Source: Pseudomonas migulae NBRC 103157
GTDB taxonomy: Bacteria; Pseudomonadota; Gammaproteobacteria; Pseudomonadales; Pseudomonadaceae
NCBI RefSeq assembly: GCF_002091715.1
Contig: NZ_BDAG01000043.1
Coordinates: 1 to 59,857, forward strand
Direction: 5' to 3'
DNA length: 59,857 nucleotides
Shown here one piece after another: positions 8,259 to 15,652 of this stretch. The first letter of the stretch is position 1. Each line of letters opens with the position of its first letter. Below the pieces are notes generated by a model that was not told the DNA's origin, searched no databases, and worked only from the letters and a program-made list of their open reading frames with translations. The position numbers and the translations under genes are program-made.

Positions 8259-8452
8259 CAAACCTCCTGTCTGCGTGCGATATAAAGGGGAAACGCATTG
8301 GCTGGCACGGGTGTATCGAAGATGTCCATGCCGGCCATGCGGCCAAAAACCTGAATCCGGGTGAGAGCGCGACAACAATCTTGCCCGCTTGGGCATTCGA
8401 CTAAGTTGATAGCCCTAAGGCCATGCGAGCGCCCTCGCTCCGGCGGGATCAC
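8258..8452 (-). CDS. Small bridging ORF or gene remnant between xenA and the ABM gene
   Basis: A 64-codon frame starts with GTG at 8450-8452, overlapping the xenA stop as GTGA, and ends with TGA overlapping the ABM start as TGATG. Such overlaps on both sides are typical of a translated operon member. The second half (FGRMAGMDIFDTPVPANAFP then LYIARRQEV) has good local codon choice; the first half has rare codons and a CC pair. It may therefore be the surviving tail of a larger deleted gene. I recognise no family. Confidence 0.35.
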   Translation of the reverse strand: MIPPERGRSHGLRAINLVECPSGQDCCRALTRIQVFGRMAGMDIFDTPVPANAFPLYIARRQEV

Positions 8453-9540
8453 CTGTAGCGTTCAAGCCAATGGGCATAGGGAGCGGGCAGGGTCCAGGCA
8501 GCACGCTCTACACCCAGCGCCTGGGCGGCTGAATAGGACCAGTTGGGATTGCCCAGGTGCGCCCGGCCAATCATCGCCAGGTCCAGTTGACCACTCTTCA
8601 CCGCTTCTTCGGCGACGCTCGGCGTGCCGAAGCCCCATGCCGAGGCCACCGCAATCCCCGCCTCGCGCCGTACCCGCTGGGTAACTTCGCCCATGAAACC
8701 GGGGGCCCAAGGAATGTTGGATTCAGGGATGGTGAACCCGATACTGACGCTGAGCAAGTCCAATCCACCGTCCTTGAAACGACGCGTCAGTTCGATAGCC
8801 TCTGACAAGGTCTGTTCATCCCGGCCGTCGTATTCGATGACACCCAGACGAGCGGTCAGCGGCAAGTGCTCTGGCCATACTTCGCGAACCGCCGCCAGTG
8901 TTTCTAGCAGAAAGCGGCTACGGTTATCGAAGTTTCCGCCATAGGCGTCGTCACGAAGGTTGGAGTGTTCAGAGAGGAATGACTGGGCCAGATAGCCATG
9001 GGCGAAATGCAGCTCCAGCCACTCGAAGCCGGCTTCACGTGCACGGCGAGCGGCGGAGACAAAATCCTCGCGCACTCGGGCGATATCCTCCAGCGTCATG
9101 GCTTTCGGCTGCTTGGCGAGGTGAGCGCCAAAGGCAACAGCAGACGGGGCGATGGTCTGCCAGCCACGCAAATCATCCTCGCCGATATGATCATCACCTT
9201 CCCAAGGACGGTTCGCACTGGCCTTGCGCCCCGCGTGGGCAATCTGGATACCTGGCACTGCGCCGGCAGCCTTGATCGATTGCACCACCGGCACGAAGGC
9301 ACGAGCGAGCTCATCATTCCAGATACCAGCGCAGCCAGGCGTGATCCGTCCTTCGGGTGACACGGCGGTCGCCTCGACAACCACCAGTCCCGCCCCGCCA
9401 CGCGCGAGGGTGGCATAGTGCACAGTGTGCCAATCGTTGATCAGCCCATCATTGGCCGAGTACATGCACATGGGGGGAATCGCGATCCGGTTGCGAAGGG
9501 AGACATCCTTGAGCGTGAAAGGTTGGAACAGTGCAGACAT
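8449..9540 (-). CDS. xenA: Xenobiotic reductase A, Old Yellow Enzyme family
   Basis: A 363-residue FMN-dependent ene reductase very close to Pseudomonas putida XenA: MSALFQPFTLKDVSLRNRIA start, Cys25 in IPPMCMY, the His178-x-x-His181 pair in ELHFAHGYL, and the PAPYAHWLERYR C-terminus. XenA reduces activated C=C bonds of enones and quinones and nitro compounds using NADPH, in the cytoplasm. The HxxH pair and active-site Cys mark the XenA/YqjM class, unlike the second OYE at 15653, which has HxxN. It is the first gene of a leftward operon and is transcribed divergently from an ArsR regulator across a 72-base gap with a palindrome. Confident. Confidence 0.92.
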   Translation of the reverse strand: MSALFQPFTLKDVSLRNRIAIPPMCMYSANDGLINDWHTVHYATLARGGAGLVVVEATAVSPEGRITPGCAGIWNDELARAFVPVVQSIKAAGAVPGIQIAHAGRKASANRPWEGDDHIGEDDLRGWQTIAPSAVAFGAHLAKQPKAMTLEDIARVREDFVSAARRAREAGFEWLELHFAHGYLAQSFLSEHSNLRDDAYGGNFDNRSRFLLETLAAVREVWPEHLPLTARLGVIEYDGRDEQTLSEAIELTRRFKDGGLDLLSVSIGFTIPESNIPWAPGFMGEVTQRVRREAGIAVASAWGFGTPSVAEEAVKSGQLDLAMIGRAHLGNPNWSYSAAQALGVERAAWTLPAPYAHWLERYR

Positions 9541-9574
9541 CAGGTTTTTTCTCCGAGGGATACTATTACTGTTG

Positions 9575-9590
9575 TTCGATAATATTCGAA
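9575..9590. promoter_or_regulatory. Operator-like palindrome between xenA and arsR-like gene
   Basis: TTCGATAATATTCGAA has five-base inverted arms (TTCGA/TCGAA) around an AT-rich centre. It lies between the divergent xenA and ArsR genes, where the autoregulatory operator of an ArsR repressor is expected. Assignment to this regulator is inference from position and symmetry. Confidence 0.55.
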
Positions 9591-9626
9591 CTATTGACCT
9601 AGAGCAAACCCGTGTATGATTCGCTC

Positions 9627-9929
9627 ATGCGCCCCTTCAAACACCTTCCTCTCAGCGAATTCGTTCTTGAGCGTCTGTTTTACGCCTTGAGCGACCCTGT
9701 ACGCCTGGAGATTGTCCGGCGCCTCGCCGAGCTGGGAGAGGCCAGTTGCGGCGACCTGGACGGTGGCCGCGCGAAGTCCACCATGTCCCATCATTTTCGG
9801 GTGCTGCGAGATGCCGGCTTGGTTCAAACCCAGACCATCGGCACGACCCACATGAACTCGTTGCGTAGAGAAGACTTGAGTAACCGTTTTCCGGGCCTGC
9901 TGGAAGCGATCCTGTCCCAGCACGACTAA
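9627..9929 (+). CDS. ArsR-family winged-helix regulator
   Basis: A 100-residue DNA-binding protein (MRPFKHLPLSEF start) with FYALSDPVRLEIVRRLAEL, the recognition region KSTMSHHFRVLRDAGLV, and GTTHMNSLRREDL. It is a typical ArsR/SmtB fold but lacks the CxC metal site of ArsR, so its effector is probably an organic or redox signal. A GTG at 9612 in the same frame would add five residues; ATG 9627 matches the usual N-terminus of this group. It is divergent from xenA and is the obvious candidate to repress the xenA operon. That regulatory link is inference. Confidence 0.85.
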   Translation: MRPFKHLPLSEFVLERLFYALSDPVRLEIVRRLAELGEASCGDLDGGRAKSTMSHHFRVLRDAGLVQTQTIGTTHMNSLRREDLSNRFPGLLEAILSQHD

Positions 9930-10011
9930 TGTTTCTGCGGGTCATCCAGTGATGCAATCCCGAAGGGACAGCGTAGTACTCCCCCCAAACAAGCCCTTGT
10001 TCAGAACTGTT

Positions 10012-10929
10012 TCAGCGCTTGCTCTGCGCAAAAATACGCGGGTCGGAGAAACAGTTGACCAGGTGGTCGTACACCAGCCTCACTCGCGGCGCCACGGGCC
10101 CTGATTGCGGACGATACATGATCAGTTCCGAAGGCGGCGGGGCATCGTGTTGCATGACCTCGACCAGTCGCCCTTCAGACAGGTAGGGTTCTGCCAGATA
10201 ACCGGGCATTTGCCCAAAGGCGATGCCGGCCAGGACAATCTCTCGCTCGGTTTCTGGGTCGTCGCAGGTAAATGCTGGGAAGGCAGGCAGGAACGCTTGC
10301 CCCTCGGCAAGCACCCATGGCCAAGGGCGGCCGTTGTTGCGATCAATCAGCATCGACAGGGGCAGACGTTTCAGATCCTCGATGTTGCCAGGGCGCTGTA
10401 CGGTGTCGAGGAGTGACGGCGCCGCAACGATTTTCAGGGCGACATGGGCCACCGTTCTGGCGATATAGCGCCGATCCCGCACGGCGCCGACACGAATGCC
10501 GATGTCGATCTTGTTGGCCACCGCGTCGGTGAGCTGGTCATCCAGACTCAGGTCGATGCTCAGGCCCGGATTCTCCCGCATCAGCGGTTTCAGAAACTCG
10601 ATCAGATACAGCTTGCCAATGGCGTGCGGCGCCGTAATGCCGACGATGCCTTTTGCCTCCTGTGTACTGTGGGCGATAAACAACTGATCCACCCGCTCCA
10701 GGGTTTCCCGGGCTTGCAAGGCGAGTTTGGCACCAAACGCGGTGACATGAACCTGCCGCGTGCTTCGGTGGAACAACAGCTCCCCAAGTGTGCGCTCCAG
10801 TTCTTTGATGGCTCGTGTCACGGTCTGCGGAGAGGTGCCGAGGCGGGTGGCGGCATCGCGAAACGTGGTCGATTGCGCTGCCACAGAAAAGATCCGAATC
10901 AGTTCCATGCGATTGAGCATTGCCGTCAA
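10012..10929 (-). CDS. LysR-family transcriptional regulator
   Basis: A 305-residue LTTR. The helix-turn-helix spans about residues 8-65 (LIRIFSVAAQSTTFRDAATR, LGTSPQTVTRAIKELERTLG) and ends in LLFHRSTRQVHVT. The effector domain follows (GIVGITAPHAIGKLYLIEFL). It is transcribed divergently from the SDR gene at 11042, and a 12-base perfect inverted repeat lies in the shared gap, so it probably controls that gene and itself. Effector unknown. Confidence 0.9.
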   Translation of the reverse strand: MTAMLNRMELIRIFSVAAQSTTFRDAATRLGTSPQTVTRAIKELERTLGELLFHRSTRQVHVTAFGAKLALQARETLERVDQLFIAHSTQEAKGIVGITAPHAIGKLYLIEFLKPLMRENPGLSIDLSLDDQLTDAVANKIDIGIRVGAVRDRRYIARTVAHVALKIVAAPSLLDTVQRPGNIEDLKRLPLSMLIDRNNGRPWPWVLAEGQAFLPAFPAFTCDDPETEREIVLAGIAFGQMPGYLAEPYLSEGRLVEVMQHDAPPPSELIMYRPQSGPVAPRVRLVYDHLVNCFSDPRIFAQSKR

Positions 10930-10938
10930 CTCCCGTTC

Positions 10939-10979
10939 CAGAAAATGGAATTCTCAAATCCGAACTCTTCCATTTTCTG
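10939..10979. promoter_or_regulatory. 12-base inverted repeat, probable LysR operator
   Basis: CAGAAAATGGAA (10939-10950) and TTCCATTTTCTG (10968-10979) are perfect inverted complements with a 17-base spacer. The site lies in the 112-base gap between the divergent LysR and SDR genes, right beside the LysR start. LysR proteins bind dyads in such gaps; the assignment is positional inference. Confidence 0.65.
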
Positions 10980-11041
10980 ACAAATAAAACCAGCGCAGAC
11001 TGCACCCATCAACCAAGCAGGTCTCAACAGGAGCGCTGAAC

Positions 11042-11785
11042 ATGAGTAAAAATATCCAGGGTAAAGTGGTCGTCATCACCGGTGCGAGTAGCGGTCTGGG
11101 CGAAGCAACGGCGCGTCATTTGGCTGCGCTCGGCGCCCATGTGGTACTTGGCGCCCGTCGCCAGGATCGTCTGGATGCAATTGTCCGGGAGATCGTCGCA
11201 GCAGGCGGCAAGGCGATTGCCCATCCGATCGATGTCACACGCAAAGAGGACTTGTCTGCGCTGGTCGCCAAGGCTGTCGAGGCATTCGGTCGCATCGATG
11301 TGATGATCAACAATGCAGGGCTGATGGCGATCTCTCCGATTTCGCAGCTGCGCGTCGAAGAGTGGGATCGCATGATCGACATCAACATCAAGGGCGTGTT
11401 GTATGGCATCGCGGCCGCGTTGCCGCTTTTCGAACAACAGGCCAGCGGTCACTTCATCAACATCTCGTCGGTTGCCGGCATCAAGGTATTCAGCCCCGGT
11501 GGCTCGGTGTACAGCGGCACCAAGTTCGCGGTGCGCGCCATTTCCGATGGCCTGCGTCATGAAGTCGGCGGGAATATTCGCACTACGACCATCGAACCGG
11601 GCGCGGTGGATTCCGAGCTCAAGTTCGGCAGCGGGCACCAGCCGAGCGCCGAGGTCGTTGGCGAGTTTTACAAGATGGCCATCCCGGCTGATTCGGTTGC
11701 ACGGGCCATCGCATACGCGATCGAGCAACCTGCCGATGTCGACATCAACGAAATCGTTCTGCGTCCCACTGCGCAAGACTTCTGA
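11042..11785 (+). CDS. Short-chain dehydrogenase/reductase (SDR)
   Basis: A 247-residue classical SDR. It has the cofactor loop TGASSGLG (residues 13-20), the NNAG motif (90-93), catalytic Ser near 142-143 (INISSVAG), and Tyr157-x3-Lys161 (VYSGTKFAV). The arginines after strand 2 (GARRQDRL) favour NADPH. These enzymes reduce aldehydes, ketones or hydroxy acids in the cytoplasm. An AGGAGCGCTGAAC ribosome site precedes ATG 11042. Divergent from a LysR gene with a shared inverted repeat. Substrate cannot be inferred; the surrounding reductases suggest carbonyl detoxification. Confidence 0.9.
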   Translation: MSKNIQGKVVVITGASSGLGEATARHLAALGAHVVLGARRQDRLDAIVREIVAAGGKAIAHPIDVTRKEDLSALVAKAVEAFGRIDVMINNAGLMAISPISQLRVEEWDRMIDINIKGVLYGIAAALPLFEQQASGHFINISSVAGIKVFSPGGSVYSGTKFAVRAISDGLRHEVGGNIRTTTIEPGAVDSELKFGSGHQPSAEVVGEFYKMAIPADSVARAIAYAIEQPADVDINEIVLRPTAQDF

Positions 11786-11900
11786 TAGGTACCCTTTGCC
11801 GTTTGCGCCCTTGCACAAAGGCACGGGCGTGAGCGACTAAGCTTTAGCGCTATTGAAATACTTCGAATGTCTAGCCTGGAGCCAAACTCCCACGCAAGCC

Positions 11901-12101
11901 AACCGATTCGGTGATATCAGCGCGTTTGTCTTTGCTGTGAAGGCGGGAAGCTTTATCGCTGAGGCGACTGCACTGGGCCTGACCCGTTCGGCGGTGGGTA
12001 AAAGCGTTGTTTGCCTATAAGACCGGATGGGCGCACGATTGCTCAATCGCACGACGCGCAAACTGAGCCTGACGGACGAGGGGCAGATAGCCTGCGCTTG
12101 A
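11901..12101 (+). pseudogene. LysR N-terminal ghost with internal stop
   Basis: One frame reads NRFGDISAFVFAVKAGSF, IAEATALGLTRSAVGKSV, a TAA stop, then DRMGARLLNRTTRKLSLTDE before a TGA. This is the helix-turn-helix region of a LysR regulator broken by a nonsense codon and with no effector domain. The LLNRTTRKLS string recalls the intact LysR at 14190 (LFNRTTRKLS), though the two are not identical. Confidence 0.78.
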
Positions 12102-12113
12102 AAGGCAAAATGA

Positions 12114-12437
12114 ACTTAAAGTGCCAGTAAGCTGCGTGAACGGCGCGCCATTGCGCAGTGCTCCGGGTTTGCGTTCGAGGAGCGGGATGTAATGCAGTCA
12201 GTCAAAACTGACCTGGTCTCGATCAAAGTGGCGCTCGTGGCTGGCAGTCATCGTGTCATCGGCGATGACAACCACCCGCGTGGGATACAGACGAATGCTG
12301 ATCCACTGGCCGACCCGCTCACACGGCACCGAGTAGCGATTTCGCGCCACGCTGATCAGGCAGGTGCTGGAGACCCGCACAGTGCGTTCGACATAGCCAT
12401 CAAATTCGGTCCGCATCCATTTCGACCCGCTCCAGCG
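12114..12437 (-). mobile_element. IS21-family IstA transposase fragment
   Basis: Leftward frame: FDGYVERTVRVSSTCLISVA, RNRYSVPCERVGQ, RLYPTRVVVIADD, then a TGA where a Trp codon is expected, then LHYIPLLERKPGALRNGAPF. These are hallmark C-terminal motifs of IS21 IstA. The upstream catalytic part and IstB are missing. The fragment stops where the 64-residue-ORF repeat begins (about 12434), so that repeat seems to have joined here. Inactive. Confidence 0.75.
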
Positions 12438-12671
12438 GCACGAAAACATTAACCCGGCGAACCGAGGACATAAAAAATGGCGGTGTTAATTTTTGACAGT
12501 TCGGAAAATTCAATAGTCGAAGCCCGTGTTCTGGTCGAGGCGCTGAATGAATGGTTGGCGGAACAGCAGCCCAGTTGCCCGCTAAAGTCCGCCCATGCGC
12601 AACTTTGCTATCGGCCCGATGGCACGCTGGATTCTGTATTGACCGTACTAATAGACGTGGCGGTGGACTAA
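12434..12671 (+). repeat. Inverted duplicate segment, copy A (contains 64-residue ORF)
   Basis: About 238 bases from CAGCGGCACGAAAA to the stop of the small ORF recur in inverted orientation at 19515-19753 with roughly nine bases in ten identical by eye. Similarity ends at the ORF stop on one side and near the CAGCGGC word on the other. The pair brackets about 7 kb of accessory genes. Confidence 0.8.
12477..12671 (+). CDS. 64-residue conserved hypothetical protein, copy A
   Basis: ATG 12477 opens a 64-codon frame (MAVLIFDSSENSIVEARVLV, EALNEWLAEQQPSCPLKSAH, then AQLCYRPDGTLDSVLT). The frame is conserved in a second copy at 19515-19709 with changes mostly conservative (N/D, H/R, A/V), which argues for protein-level selection or a recent copy. 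No signal peptide, membrane segment or known motif is visible. GAGGACATAAAAA before the ATG offers a plausible ribosome site. I do not recognise the family. Confidence 0.6.
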   Translation: MAVLIFDSSENSIVEARVLVEALNEWLAEQQPSCPLKSAHAQLCYRPDGTLDSVLTVLIDVAVD

Positions 12672-12856
12672 TGACAGCCCGGATTGGAGCGGCGCTTCGT
12701 GCTGATATGCACTTGACCGTAGAACTCCCGCCATGACGCGAATTTCGAGTCAGTCATCAAGGTGTTGTGCTGGAAAACTTACTAAATCTAGCGGAGTTTT
12801 GCTGTTGATCACCTCGTAGATCAGATCTCTGTAACCTCGTGGCATTATCCAATTGG

Positions 12857-12952
12857 CTAGCTGCCCTGCAATATTCGCCAGCGATCCTGCGCGCATATGT
12901 CCCGCACTCGCCATTCGACCTCATACAGGCCGCCGATCGTTTGCAGTCGAAG
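12857..12952 (-). mobile_element. IS66-family TnpC transposase fragment
   Basis: Leftward frame reads RLQTIGGLYEVEWRVRDICA then QDRWRILQGS before a stop. This resembles the C-terminal (A)LQTI..LYEVER..RD......R..IRQ region of IS66 TnpC. Only about 30 codons are readable and both sides are degenerate. The remaining sequence between 12672 and 13069 shows nothing else I can name. Confidence 0.45.
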
Positions 12953-13069
12953 TTCGCAGGGTCATCAGCGGTGAAGTCCGGGTAACCTCCTCCGGCGGCA
13001 TTGCGCGATTTCGACCACCAATTTGAGCCCTTCGCCCAACACCGGCAAACTCAAAACTCACAAATCTCG

Positions 13070-14086
13070 TTATGCCACCCCCACCGGCTTAGCCTGTCGC
13101 TCAATGACGACTTTGCCAATGGCACTGCCTGACTCAAGGCGATCATGTGCCGCGCTGACACCCGCAGCAGTGAAGTCATGGCGCTCATCGATCAATGGTT
13201 TAACCAGGCCGCGATCAACCAGGGCAGCCAGTCTTTGCAGAATCTCGCCATGGTGCTTGCGGCCTTCGTTATGAATGATCGAAATAGCCATGAATACAAA
13301 GTCGAGTCTCAATGCCTTAAAGTGCATTTCGGTCAGATCGTAGCTGTCGTAACCGATGATCGAGACCACATGGCCCTTAAGCTTCGCGGCTTTCAGTGAG
13401 TTTTGTAAGACCTCACCGCCCAAGGTATCGAAGACCGTATCGAATCCTTTTCCTTCGGTGATTCGCTGACTGTATTCCTGGGGCGTCTCGCTGTTATAAA
13501 AAATAATCTCATCGGCGCCCAGTTGACGGGCAATTTCCGCTTTTTCTGGCGTTGAAACCGTCGTCGAAACCCTGGCCCCCAGGACCTTGGCCAATTGAAT
13601 GCCTATGTGCCCAACACCACCGGTGCCACCATGCACCAAGACGTTGTCATTGGGTTTGATCGAGGCTCGGTCGATCAGCGCCTCCCAGGCCGTAATTGCC
13701 ACGAGCGGCAAGCTGGCTGCTTCGCCAAAAGAGAGCGACTTGGGTTTTAGAGCAAGCATCTCAGCATCGGCCTCCATCTGATCTGCCAGCGCACCGGGAA
13801 TCCCCACGATGCCGCCGAAACAGCCATAGACCTCATCGCCTACGTTAAAGCGGGTCACACCAGCACCAACGGAGCTGACCACCCCTGAAACATCGATGTG
13901 AAGAATTGCCGGAAAAGTCAGACCGGCCGTACCTTCGCTGCCCCGACGAATTTTCGTGTCCACTGGATTCACGCTTGTCGCCCGCACGTCGATAATCACA
14001 TGACCTGGGCGGGCAACGGGGTTTTCCGTATTAATTTCTACAAAAAGGTCTGAGTTACCATGCTGATTTATCACAATGGCTTTCAA
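13070..14086 (-). CDS. Zinc-dependent alcohol dehydrogenase-like quinone oxidoreductase
   Basis: A 338-residue MDR protein. GroES-like half: SVNPVDTKIRRGSEG, HIDVSGVVSSVGAGV. Rossmann half: VLVHGGTGGVGHIGIQLAK, with the quinone oxidoreductase-type glycine loop. It is a distinct paralogue of the 6935 gene, not a copy: the C-termini differ. Such enzymes reduce quinones or enals with NADPH. It is transcribed divergently from the LysR at 14190, with an inverted repeat in the gap, so it is probably that regulator's target. Confidence 0.87.
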   Translation of the reverse strand: MKAIVINQHGNSDLFVEINTENPVARPGHVIIDVRATSVNPVDTKIRRGSEGTAGLTFPAILHIDVSGVVSSVGAGVTRFNVGDEVYGCFGGIVGIPGALADQMEADAEMLALKPKSLSFGEAASLPLVAITAWEALIDRASIKPNDNVLVHGGTGGVGHIGIQLAKVLGARVSTTVSTPEKAEIARQLGADEIIFYNSETPQEYSQRITEGKGFDTVFDTLGGEVLQNSLKAAKLKGHVVSIIGYDSYDLTEMHFKALRLDFVFMAISIIHNEGRKHHGEILQRLAALVDRGLVKPLIDERHDFTAAGVSAAHDRLESGSAIGKVVIERQAKPVGVA

Positions 14087-14118
14087 GGCTTAAACTCCGA
14101 GGAACAATAGGCCAACAA

Positions 14119-14145
14119 ATTTATCATCAGTAATATGGGATAAAT
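14119..14145. promoter_or_regulatory. Inverted repeat between quinone reductase and LysR genes
   Basis: ATTTATC (14119-14125) and GATAAAT (14139-14145) are perfect complements separated by 13 bases, an arrangement typical of LysR recognition sites. It sits in the 103-base gap between the divergent genes at 14086 and 14190. Function is inference. Confidence 0.6.
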
Positions 14146-14189
14146 ACGCTAGAATTATTGAATCTTTCGGTCCTTTTGGTTGGTAATAA

Positions 14190-15077
14190 ATGCTGGATTC
14201 CATTGATGAATTGCGGTTGTTTATTGCTGTTTTCGAGGAGGGTTCCATCCGCGCAGCGTCCGAACGAATGGGGATGACTGCCGCAGGCGCAAGCAAGCGT
14301 CTTCTGGCCCTTGAGGACAGCGTTGGTCGCAGACTTTTCAATCGCACCACCCGCAAGCTAAGCCCCACTTCGGACGGTGAGAAGCTTTATCAGCACGCGC
14401 TAAGCATCCTCGAAAGCGTCGCAAAGGCCGAGCGAGGATTTTTCCAGAAAACCGAGATTACCGGTCATCTACGCATAACCGCTTCTGCGACATTTGCCCA
14501 AGGTTATTTATCGAGCGTCGTGAGCAGTTATCTCAAACGCTACCCTGGCGTTATCGTTGATCTACACCCGACAGATCAACTGGTTGATTTGGCCGCCCAT
14601 GGTACCGACCTTGCGATTCGGCACGGAGTAATGGCCGATTCATCCCTGATTGCGCAGAGGATTTCTGCGTCCCGACGTCTGATTTGCGCTGCCCCCCATT
14701 ATTGGGAAAAACAGGGTATGCCTACCTCTCCAAAAGACTTGACCACGCTGGACGGCCTCATCGTGGGAAAAGATTCCAGTTGGGCCATGTCCCGAGGAGG
14801 CGTTAAAAAAACATGCAAAATACGCAAACGTTTTTCATCCAGTTTGGGGGAAGTGGTTCGCCAGATGGCAATAGATGGGCATGGCGTAGCGCTGCTGATG
14901 GACTGGCATGTACGAGATGATCTTGATTCAGGAAAGCTGGTGGAGGCATTTTCCGATTGGGCCATTGAGCCGCCGGTGGGAATCTATGCGGTATACCCTT
15001 CAAGAGAAAACATCGCTCCGACCGTTCTCAGTTTTGTTGCTCATCTCAAAGAGTGGGTCGCGGCCCACCCCGTTTAA
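14190..15077 (+). CDS. LysR-family transcriptional regulator
   Basis: A 295-residue LTTR: MLDSIDELRLFIAVFEEGSI, AASERMGMTAAGASKRLLAL, LFNRTTRKLSPTSDG for the DNA-binding domain (about residues 1-65), then an effector domain (GHLRITASATFAQGYLSSVV). The RxLFNRTTRKLSPT class is typical of regulators beside oxidoreductases. Divergent from the quinone reductase gene. Effector unknown. Confidence 0.9.
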   Translation: MLDSIDELRLFIAVFEEGSIRAASERMGMTAAGASKRLLALEDSVGRRLFNRTTRKLSPTSDGEKLYQHALSILESVAKAERGFFQKTEITGHLRITASATFAQGYLSSVVSSYLKRYPGVIVDLHPTDQLVDLAAHGTDLAIRHGVMADSSLIAQRISASRRLICAAPHYWEKQGMPTSPKDLTTLDGLIVGKDSSWAMSRGGVKKTCKIRKRFSSSLGEVVRQMAIDGHGVALLMDWHVRDDLDSGKLVEAFSDWAIEPPVGIYAVYPSRENIAPTVLSFVAHLKEWVAAHPV

Positions 15078-15173
15078 ACTGAGCGCTGATGGGCGACAAT
15101 CCACCTTTTGAAGCGCTTTCGTTAAGGGAAAGCTTTGGGCGCCGCCGGTAAACGGTCCTCGGGTAGCCTGGAC

Positions 15174-15479
15174 CTAGATCCTTTCTTGCAGCGCTTTGAA
15201 AAAGGCATCGATATTTTCGTCGTGACGTTTGTAATAGGTCCAAGGGCCTATCCGCTGCGAGGTTACCAGGTGCGCGCGCTGCAGGGTTGTGAGGTAAAGC
15301 GATGTAGTGGACTGCGAAAGGCCCGTGCGCTCCTGGATGATGCTGACGCACACGCCTACTGTTTCCGGGTCGACTTCCTGCTCGGGAAAGTTCGTCCTGG
15401 GATCCTTGAGCCAATTGAGGATGTCAAGGCGCGTCGGGTTCGCCAAGGCTTTCAGGGCTTCGTTGATGTCAATGTTCAT
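15174..15479 (-). CDS. ArsR-family winged-helix regulator
   Basis: A 101-residue protein starting at ATG 15477-15479 (MNIDINEALKALANPTRLDI). The DNA-binding region is CVSIIQERTGLSQSTTSLYL then TTLQRAHLVTSQRIGPWTYY. The frame stays open upstream to 15809 but that part runs through the antisense of the OYE gene and is not coding. No ArsR CxC metal site is seen; a lone Cys lies in VGVCVSI. It is downstream of the OYE gene on the same strand, 173 bases away, with its own palindrome. A redox- or electrophile-sensing role for the OYE is inference. Confidence 0.85.
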   Translation of the reverse strand: MNIDINEALKALANPTRLDILNWLKDPRTNFPEQEVDPETVGVCVSIIQERTGLSQSTTSLYLTTLQRAHLVTSQRIGPWTYYKRHDENIDAFFKALQERI

Positions 15480-15504
15480 AAAATTGGCGATACCTGTTTT
15501 TCGC

Positions 15505-15518
15505 GATATTGCGATATC
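15505..15518. promoter_or_regulatory. GATAT-type palindrome upstream of ArsR-like gene
   Basis: GATATTGCGATATC has inverted GATAT/ATATC arms, 26 bases before the ArsR start. A related perfect palindrome occurs at 16944-16955 upstream of the OYE gene. Shared GCGATAT words suggest one regulator for both. Inference. Confidence 0.5.
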
Positions 15519-15652
15519 TTCGTCGTTCGCACGGAGAATTGGAAGGCACCCAAAGTGGCCTCTGCGTCCGTTTGTTGCCAGGCAAGATGTTCCCCTTCCT
15601 CGGTCAGCAAGCGTAAGCCGCGCCCTGGAGTCCGGGACGCGGCGCGGATTGC

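Noticed and set aside
12662..12735. IS66 TnpB start after the 64-residue ORF (MTARIGAALRADMHLTVE...)
   Set aside because: Only a faint resemblance to the TnpB N-terminus and a stop after 21 codons; not enough to call.
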